Position numbers and translations under genes: made by a program. The notes below the pieces were generated by a model. That model saw only the letters and a program-made list of their open reading frames with translations, ran no database searches and was not told the origin of the DNA. A DNA stretch of 11,586 nt, taken from contig CALMNY010000509.1 in NCBI GenBank assembly GCA_937872125.1, positions 1 to 11,586 of the forward strand. The letters are read 5' to 3'. Positions 8,051 through 11,586 of this stretch are shown here, in pieces; the stretch's first letter is position 1; each line of letters opens with the position of its first letter. This DNA comes from an uncultured Candidatus Competibacteraceae bacterium (GTDB lineage: Bacteria; Pseudomonadota; Gammaproteobacteria; Competibacterales; Competibacteraceae).

Positions 8051-8607
8051 CGGGCCTCCTGCGCCGCAGACGCCGGGAACGGCAGGGATACCCCCCGGCC
8101 CAGATCGAGTTCGGCGGTGCAGGACAGGAGCGGGCGGGCGCCCTCCGACCGACCGAGCCGGGTGTAATAAGCAGTGGCGTAGGGGTACAGCTGCAGGGAC
8201 TGATTCCAGCGCCGGCACAAGCCGGCAAATTCGATCAGGGTTTGGGGCCAGTCACTCGGCACCAGTACCACCCAGGGATCCACCGGCGCTCCGTGCGTGG
8301 ATTCCGGAGCGGCGGCGAGCAGCGCGATCCCTGCCGGCCCCGCCGCGGCCACCCGCCAGACGTCGGCGAACCACCAGAACGCCGGCGGATAGGCCAGAAA
8401 AGGGCCGAGGGTTTCAAAGAACCCGACTTGGAACCCGTTGGCGACCGCCCGGTCGAGGACGATCACCGTTGCCGGTCGTAAGGCGGCCGGCGTTGCCAGG
8501 CGGGCGTGCTCTTCCAGCGCGGCCACCCATCCGATCAGACCCACGCGGGCGTCCTCGGCCGTTGGGTCAGCCGGATGCAACCTCCGAGGGGGGTACAGAG
8601 TTTCCAT
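8011..8607 (-). CDS. Hypothetical protein, 198 aa, unknown function
   Basis: Not recognised. The product is hydrophobic and rich in aromatic residues, with FFETLGPFLAYPPAFWWFADVW in the middle, followed by a small-residue stretch (AAAGPAGIALLAAAPE). No signal peptide or helix-turn-helix is evident. A segment ATVIVLDRAVANGFQVG then APVDPWVVLVPSDWPQTL reads like alternating strands and helices of an alpha/beta protein, though this is only an impression. The ATG at 8607 has a strong ribosome site (AGGAAAGAGG read on the minus strand) and a perfect TATAAT upstream at 8649-8644. It is transcribed away from icmP and opposite to the surrounding secretion genes. It leads a two-gene unit with the 118-aa gene. 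Composition looks coding, unlike the Arg/Ser/Pro-rich frame on the plus strand. Confidence 0.7.
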   Translation of the reverse strand: METLYPPRRLHPADPTAEDARVGLIGWVAALEEHARLATPAALRPATVIVLDRAVANGFQVGFFETLGPFLAYPPAFWWFADVWRVAAAGPAGIALLAAAPESTHGAPVDPWVVLVPSDWPQTLIEFAGLCRRWNQSLQLYPYATAYYTRLGRSEGARPLLSCTAELDLGRGVSLPFPASAAQEARWLETLLQSPWLD

Positions 8608-8622
8608 AGCGCCTCTTTCCTT

Positions 8623-8672
8623 TTATCAAAAATTTGTTCTAGAATTATAGAACAAAAACCGGAGGAGCTGAA
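8623..8672. promoter_or_regulatory. Divergent promoters sharing a dyad operator
   Basis: A perfect 9-bp inverted repeat TTTGTTCTA (8633-8641), 6-nt spacer, TAGAACAAA (8648-8656) lies between the divergent minus-strand gene and icmP. On the minus strand a perfect -10 TATAAT (8649-8644) sits at its centre, with a weak -35 TTCAGC (8672-8667) at 17-bp spacing. On the plus strand TTATCA (8623-8628), 17 bp, TATAGA (8646-8651) is a plausible weaker promoter. One regulator bound to the dyad would cover both -10 regions. It is not a FNR, LexA (CTGT-N8-ACAG) or other operator I recognise. Confidence 0.6.
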
Positions 8673-8674
8673 TT

Positions 8675-8752
8675 ATGGGCGCGCGCGACCCCCGCAGGAC
8701 CCCCACCGAGCCCCGATGCGCCGGCGCGGTGCCGGCGCGCCGCGCGCCGTAA
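8675..8752 (+). CDS. Putative 25-aa leader peptide upstream of icmP
   Basis: ATG 8675 is preceded by GGAGGAG (8661-8667) at 7-nt spacing, one of the best ribosome sites in the window, yet the frame ends at TAA 8750-8752 after 25 codons. The peptide is Arg/Pro-rich (MGARDPRRTPTEPR at its start). It lies 35 bp before the icmP start. Inside it are two alternative hairpins: GCGCCGGC/GCCGGCGC (8718-8725 with 8731-8738) and GGCGCG/CGCGCC (8734-8739 with 8743-8748); they share bases and cannot form together. This fits a regulatory leader ORF, but such GC dyads arise easily at this composition. Confidence 0.4.
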   Translation: MGARDPRRTPTEPRCAGAVPARRAP

Positions 8753-8787
8753 CCCGCTCACCCCCGGGAGCCATCGAGGAAAAGGCG

Positions 8788-9963
8788 ATGGAAGTCGGCG
8801 GCAGTCCCCGCGATCCCTACGATGAATTTTGGCTGCTCGGCGCGCTCGCAGTCGCCCCGGTGCTGGCGTGGTGGGCCTGGAGCGCGCCGATCGTGACCGG
8901 GATGTTTCGGCTCAAGCTGGTCGAACTGGCGCTGATCGAGGCGGTCGGCCTGGGCAGTGCCCGAACGGCCGCCCTGGCCAGCACCCTGCACGAGGCGCTG
9001 GCCGCGCCGGCACGGATTTCGTTCGATGCCTTCATCTTCGGTCTGGAGGCGGTCGGTGGTTACTGGCGGTGGCCGGTGGCGGCCGGGCTCCTGCTGCTGG
9101 GCGGTTGGCTGATCCTGGGGCACCCGGCTGGGCGGTATCGCCGCCGCTTCGACCTGCTGGGGCTGGCCGAGGCGATGCAGGAACACTGGCCGTTCGCCCT
9201 GCACGCGCTGCGCCGCGGCAACTTGCACCTGCCGCTGGATCATCCGACATGGGGCACGGCGCTCTCGGGGCCGGCGTTCCTCCAGCGGCACGATCTGGTG
9301 GAACCCGCCGCCGGGGGCCAGTGGACCCTGCGGATCGCGCGGACCCAAGCCGCGCTGGCCGCCCAACTGGGCGAACCATGGGCCGCCGCCGTTCGCCCCG
9401 GTTCGCCCGCTGCGTCCCTGCAGCCGCCGCACGTCCGGGCGCTGGCGGGGATCTTCGCCCTGCGCGCCGCCAGCGTCGCGGCGGAAGACGACCGGGAAGC
9501 CGAACGGTTGAAGGAGCGCGCCTTCGCACTGTTGCGGAAGCTGGCGCTGGCGGCAGCCCACCACCGGGCTGGGGATTACCTGCCACCGCCGGCCGTCTGC
9601 GCGCAGGTCGTCCAGGAAACCGCCCCCGTGCTGCACACCGACGCGATCCAGCGCGTCGTCGCCGGGCACGCTTACACGTCCACCGTGCTGCTGCGGCTGC
9701 TGGCCGAGGCCCGTCGGGGCGGGGTCTTGCCCGCCTCCCTGTTCAACTGGTTGAAAGGCGTGGATCGGCCGCTGTGGTACGCCCTCGGTTCGCTGGGCCG
9801 GCGCACCCCCTTCGCCGAGGCTCTGGGCGCGGTCGCCCACTATCAGGCCGAGTTGCAGGCGGGCGTCGCCCTGTATCTACCGGCGGTCGCCGCCGCCGTC
9901 GCGGCCCTGCAGTTGGAGCTGCGCCAGCTTCCGCCGGCATCCTCCAGTGAGGAATCCGCGTGA
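8788..9963 (+). CDS. icmP: IcmP/DotM (TrbA), coupling-complex membrane protein
   Basis: A 391-aa protein against about 376 aa in Legionella DotM. DotM/IcmP is an inner-membrane subunit of the type IVB coupling complex with DotL and DotN; its cytoplasmic domain helps receive substrates. Membrane segments are visible at about 13-30 (FWLLGALAVAPVLAWWAW) and about 92-110 (WPVAAGLLLLGGWLILG). A basic patch RYRRRFDLLGLAEAMQEHWPFALHAL follows, which is typical after the membrane segments. The C-terminal part is a helical cytoplasmic domain (FALRAASVAAEDDREAERLKERAFALLRKLA, and YALGSLGRRTPFAEALGAVAHYQAE near the end). ATG 8788 is chosen because GAGGAAAAGG lies just upstream; an in-frame ATG at 8506 would run through the divergent promoter and the minus-strand gene. 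In IncI and Legionella the coupling ATPase gene IcmO/TrbC is usually nearby, but none follows here. Confidence 0.88.
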   Translation: MEVGGSPRDPYDEFWLLGALAVAPVLAWWAWSAPIVTGMFRLKLVELALIEAVGLGSARTAALASTLHEALAAPARISFDAFIFGLEAVGGYWRWPVAAGLLLLGGWLILGHPAGRYRRRFDLLGLAEAMQEHWPFALHALRRGNLHLPLDHPTWGTALSGPAFLQRHDLVEPAAGGQWTLRIARTQAALAAQLGEPWAAAVRPGSPAASLQPPHVRALAGIFALRAASVAAEDDREAERLKERAFALLRKLALAAAHHRAGDYLPPPAVCAQVVQETAPVLHTDAIQRVVAGHAYTSTVLLRLLAEARRGGVLPASLFNWLKGVDRPLWYALGSLGRRTPFAEALGAVAHYQAELQAGVALYLPAVAAAVAALQLELRQLPPASSSEESA

Positions 9964-10217
9964 GCAACGACCCGCACCGTTCGCCCCTCGAACTGCCGCG
10001 CGCCCGGCGGGGAATATGCGCCCAGCGGAAGTCGGCGGGGAAGCCGCCGTGGCGCCGGTCGTTCGACGCCAGACTGCCCGGGCGGACCGACGCCCCGCCG
10101 ACCGCCCCCGCCCGAGTCCCCGGCGCGTCAGAGAATTGCACACGCCGGGGGATTATTGGCTATAATCGAAAAAATAACCCGACCCCTGCCCGGGGTACAC
10201 CGACTGCTGAGGTTTGA
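9960..10217 (+). CDS. Doubtful small basic ORF, 85 aa, GTG start coupled to icmP
   Basis: The GTG at 9960 overlaps the icmP stop in a GTGA arrangement and has GAGGAA (9949-9954) 5 nt upstream, so initiation is plausible. The 85-residue product is basic and Pro/Arg/Ser-rich with no domain I recognise. Its last third runs through the putative rep promoter (TTGCAC...TATAAT), which argues against a conserved C-terminus. Three readings remain: a chance frame, the truncated start of a lost gene once behind icmP (for example icmO), or a CopB-like repressor, since IncFII plasmids carry a basic protein of similar size just upstream of the copA-repA region. I see no convincing CopB similarity. Confidence 0.3.
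   Translation: MSNDPHRSPLELPRARRGICAQRKSAGKPPWRRSFDARLPGRTDAPPTAPARVPGASENCTRRGIIGYNRKNNPTPARGTPTAEV
10136..10167 (+). promoter_or_regulatory. Putative rep promoter with overlapping dyad
   Basis: TTGCAC (10136-10141) and a perfect TATAAT (10161-10166) are separated by 19 bp, slightly long but usable. A 6-bp inverted repeat GATTAT (10151-10156), TGGCT, ATAATC (10162-10167) covers the -10. Transcription would start near 10173 and produce a long leader of about 250 nt before the 31-aa leader ORF and RepA, as expected for IncFII/IncI-type rep mRNAs. Confidence 0.5.
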
Positions 10218-10246
10218 CCACCACCGAAACCCGAAATCGCCGACCC

Positions 10247-10352
10247 TAAAACCGCGAAACCCCCGCGTTACGAGCGCGAGGGTTCCGGGGGAAGCTTGCA
10301 AGACCGCCGCCCCTCGATCCGCTTAGGACGACAATCAGAAATCAATACACTG
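10247..10352 (-). ncRNA. Candidate antisense RNA controlling rep (CopA/Inc RNA-like)
   Basis: On the minus strand a perfect -10 TATAAT (10364-10359) lies 16 bp from TTGCAA (10386-10381), giving a predicted start near 10352. About 65 nt downstream the transcript would fold a 13-bp stem with two G-U pairs: arms CGGAACCCUCGCG and CGCGGGGGUUUCG around the 7-nt loop CUCGUAA, followed by a short UUUU (10250-10247). The loop contains CUCG, which fits the YUNR U-turn motif known from antisense loops. An RNA of about 100 nt here is complementary to the rep mRNA leader, just upstream of the leader ORF, the same place as CopA in IncFII or the Inc RNA in IncI plasmids. Inference from layout, promoter and fold; no homologous sequence is recognised. 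Confidence 0.5.
10255..10287 (-). terminator. Terminator-like hairpin of the antisense transcript
   Basis: Plus-strand arms at 10255-10267 and 10275-10287 enclose a 7-nt loop (10268-10274). In RNA read on the minus strand the stem is 13 bp without mismatch (two G-U pairs) and is followed by CGG then UUUU. On the plus strand the same DNA gives a stem with two A-C mismatches, so the minus-strand RNA folds better. The U-tract is short, so it may act mainly as the kissing-loop structure. Confidence 0.5.
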
Positions 10353-10389
10353 GTTCTGATTATAGCGGACTGGCCGCGACTTGCAAGAC
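10295..10389. repeat. Direct repeat CTTGCAAGAC flanking the antisense promoter
   Basis: Two exact 10-bp copies lie at 10295-10304 and 10380-10389, 85 bp apart. Each contains the palindrome CTTGCAAG. The right copy includes the proposed -35 box of the antisense promoter; the left lies inside the antisense transcript. Between them is an 8-bp inverted repeat AATCAGAA (10333-10340) / TTCTGATT (10354-10361). They could be binding sites for a replication or copy-control protein. Confidence 0.45.
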
Positions 10390-10429
10390 TTCCCCCAGGG
10401 CTTCTTTGTCTTCTACCCAGGGGATTCTT

Positions 10430-10525
10430 ATGCACGCCCAGACCCACCAACCGTCCGTCCTCCTCCACGCGGCCCCGGTCGCCCGCCCCCTGCGGCGGGG
10501 CGCATCGCCCGGCCGTCGCCGGTAG
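10430..10525 (+). CDS. Putative 31-aa rep leader peptide (Tap/RepY-like position)
   Basis: ATG 10430 follows AGGGGA (10419-10424) with 5-nt spacing, and the frame stops at TAG 10523-10525 after 31 codons. The peptide begins MHAQTHQPSVLLHAAP and ends in a run of Arg. It is in the same frame as the RepA gene that starts 87 bp later. In IncFII plasmids the 24-aa Tap, and in IncI plasmids the 29-aa RepY, must be translated for rep expression, while antisense RNA blocks their translation. Size and location fit that role. Against it, the stop does not overlap the rep start as in those systems. The sequence itself is not expected to be conserved. Confidence 0.5.
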   Translation: MHAQTHQPSVLLHAAPVARPLRRGASPGRRR

Positions 10526-10568
10526 TCACGGCCCTTCCGACCGGCCCCTCGGGGGTGTACCGGCACGG

Positions 10569-10608
10569 CTCCCCGTTGGGGAGGCGCCGGTTACCCCCCC
10601 CGCGCCTC
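10569..10608 (+). promoter_or_regulatory. Two mutually exclusive hairpins before the rep start
   Basis: CTCCCC (10569-10574), GTT, GGGGAG (10578-10583) is a compact 6-bp hairpin. GAGGCGC (10581-10587) pairs perfectly with GCGCCTC (10602-10608), ending 4 nt before the rep ATG. They share 10581-10583, so only one can form at a time. No Shine-Dalgarno lies at normal distance from ATG 10613. This fits a structure-controlled start, but the GC-rich context makes such pairings fairly likely by chance. Confidence 0.4.
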
Positions 10609-10612
10609 GGCC

Positions 10613-11586
10613 ATGCTGCCCGGACCCGCGCCCCTCGACCCGACCGCCGCCCCCGCGCCGGCGGCGGACGGTTGCCCTTCAGCGGCGGCCACGCCGCCCC
10701 GGCATCGGCTGGCCGTCGCTGTCGCCGCGGCCACCGGCAACCGTTGCGGCCACGTGCCCAGCGCGCCGCGTTTCCATCTGCTCAACCTGCCCGAAAACGC
10801 CAACCACGCCCGCCCGCTCCTGATCAACCAGGCCCTGCTCGAGGTGAAGGTCTACTACGGGGCGCCGCGTGAGGCCCGCTGGGACCCGCTCAGCCAGGGC
10901 GAACGCCACGCCCGGCTGGAACGGGCCCTCGCCGCCGCCGGCGGTCCTGACACCGAGGAAGGCCGGAAACTGGCCGTCCGGCTGGAACGCTGGCGCCAGC
11001 AACGCAGTGAGCGGCGCGAAGCGGTGGTCAGCGTGCTGTTGCTGCTGCTGGCCTACACCGACATTGACACGCTGACCATTGGCATCCCGAGCGGCGGCGG
11101 CTGGCTGGGGCTGAGCGTGGCCTGGATCGCTGAACGCACCGGGCTGTCCGCTTCGCGGGCCAAGCGCGCCCTGCTCACCCTCCACCGGGCTGGCTTGCTA
11201 ACCCGCACCGGCGCGGGCCGGCGCTTTGACGCCCGGCGCCGGCGCTGGGTCGGGGCGGGCTGGGGGCCGGTGCGCCGGCTGTCCTACGCGGTGGTGCGGA
11301 TGATCGGCCTGGACGTGCGCTGGCAGCAGGAACAGCGCCGCCGGCGGAAAGAGCGCGCCCGGCAGGCCCGGGCCGCTGAAGCCCCGACCCCGTTGCCGCC
11401 CCGCACCTCGGCCGCGGCTGGCCGGGAACAGGTCCGGGCGCTGCGCCAGATCGTTGCCCCCGCCGTCGCCCCCCCGGCCGACGCGCCCGCCGCCGCGGCG
11501 CGCACCCGCCGGGCGGCCGAACTGGCGGCTCAGGGCCTCTCCATTGCTGAAATCCGCCAGCGGCTGAACGACGCCCCCCAGCCGCC
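10613..11586 (+). CDS. repA: RepA, IncFII/IncI-family replication initiator (3' end outside window)
   Basis: The frame is open from ATG 10613 to the window end (324 codons visible). RepA binds the plasmid origin and starts replication. The order of motifs recalls IncFII RepA of R1: RREAVVSVLLLLLAYTD (LRRRAIDALLQGLCFHYD in R1), then a winged helix at about 164-200 with LSVAWIAERTGLSASRAKRALLTLHRAGLL (R1: ITRATRALTFLSELGLI), then RRLSYAVVRMIGLDVRW (R1: FTSALFAALDVS) and a highly basic stretch QQEQRRRRKERARQARAAE. Near the end RRAAELAAQGLSIAEIRQRLN resembles a second short HTH. Residues 1-55 are Ala/Pro-rich and of doubtful reality: the ATG has no Shine-Dalgarno, and a GTG at 10754 is an in-frame alternative just before the conserved part. 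Family-level call fairly sure; start uncertain. Confidence 0.75.
   Translation, partial: MLPGPAPLDPTAAPAPAADGCPSAAATPPRHRLAVAVAAATGNRCGHVPSAPRFHLLNLPENANHARPLLINQALLEVKVYYGAPREARWDPLSQGERHARLERALAAAGGPDTEEGRKLAVRLERWRQQRSERREAVVSVLLLLLAYTDIDTLTIGIPSGGGWLGLSVAWIAERTGLSASRAKRALLTLHRAGLLTRTGAGRRFDARRRRWVGAGWGPVRRLSYAVVRMIGLDVRWQQEQRRRRKERARQARAAEAPTPLPPRTSAAAGREQVRALRQIVAPAVAPPADAPAAAARTRRAAELAAQGLSIAEIRQRLNDAPQP

Noticed and set aside
7860..8609. A 249-aa open frame on the plus strand
   Set aside because: Arg/Pro/Ser/Thr-rich shadow of the two minus-strand genes, which have better starts and protein-like composition.
8506..8787. N-terminal extension of icmP from ATG 8506
   Set aside because: It would run through the 198-aa gene, both promoters and the dyad; ATG 8788 has its own ribosome site and matches the family length.
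10296..10823. A 175-aa open frame on the plus strand covering the rep leader
   Set aside because: Low-complexity Pro/Arg/Ser composition, no ribosome site, and it overlaps the RepA frame, which shows family motifs.
1..11586. tRNA or rRNA genes, CRISPR arrays, insertion sequences, oriT
   Set aside because: No cloverleaf, spaced repeats, transposase frame or relaxase/nic signature was seen by eye; oriV iterons may lie beyond the 3' end of repA.

Overview
This is a high-GC window that looks like part of a conjugative plasmid, or a plasmid-like integrative element, from a gammaproteobacterium-like host. Two recognisable modules support this. One is a set of I-type (IncI/Dot-Icm, type IVB) secretion genes. 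The other is an IncFII/IncI-family RepA gene with leader-region features typical of antisense-controlled replicons. The host assignment is inferred from gene families and base composition only.

Layout. Positions 2-511 hold the 3' end of a probable icmJ/dotN (R64 traT) gene, followed 12 bp later by the VirB4-type ATPase gene icmB/dotO (traU, 524-3574). After a 113-bp AT-rich gap carrying a promoter and a dyad, a tight operon follows: dotD (3688-4182), dotC (4199-5239), dotB (5227-6435), icmT (6425-6715) and a periplasmic DsbC/DsbG-type thioredoxin-fold gene (6771-7697). The first four match traH-I-J-K of R64 in order. Two unrecognised genes lie on the minus strand (8607-8011 and 8050-7694). 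The second ends tail-to-tail with the Dsb-like gene, the stop codons sharing one TTAA. A divergent, dyad-containing promoter at 8623-8672 separates them from icmP/dotM (trbA, 8788-9963), which is preceded by a 25-codon leader ORF.

The right end (about 9960-11586) is a replication region. It has a doubtful 85-aa ORF coupled to icmP, a plus-strand promoter, a minus-strand promoter with a terminator-like hairpin (candidate antisense RNA), a 31-aa leader ORF, alternative hairpins, and a RepA gene that runs off the window.

Together the proteins would supply the outer-membrane core lipoprotein (DotD), its partner (DotC), two cytoplasmic ATPases (DotB, DotO), small inner-membrane or adaptor parts (IcmT, IcmJ), a coupling-complex membrane subunit (IcmP) and a disulfide catalyst for the periplasmic parts. 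The coupling ATPase (IcmO/DotL), the relaxase and oriT are not seen here. The least explained parts are the two minus-strand genes, the recurring short dyads over perfect TATAAT boxes, and the proposed RNA-controlled rep leader.
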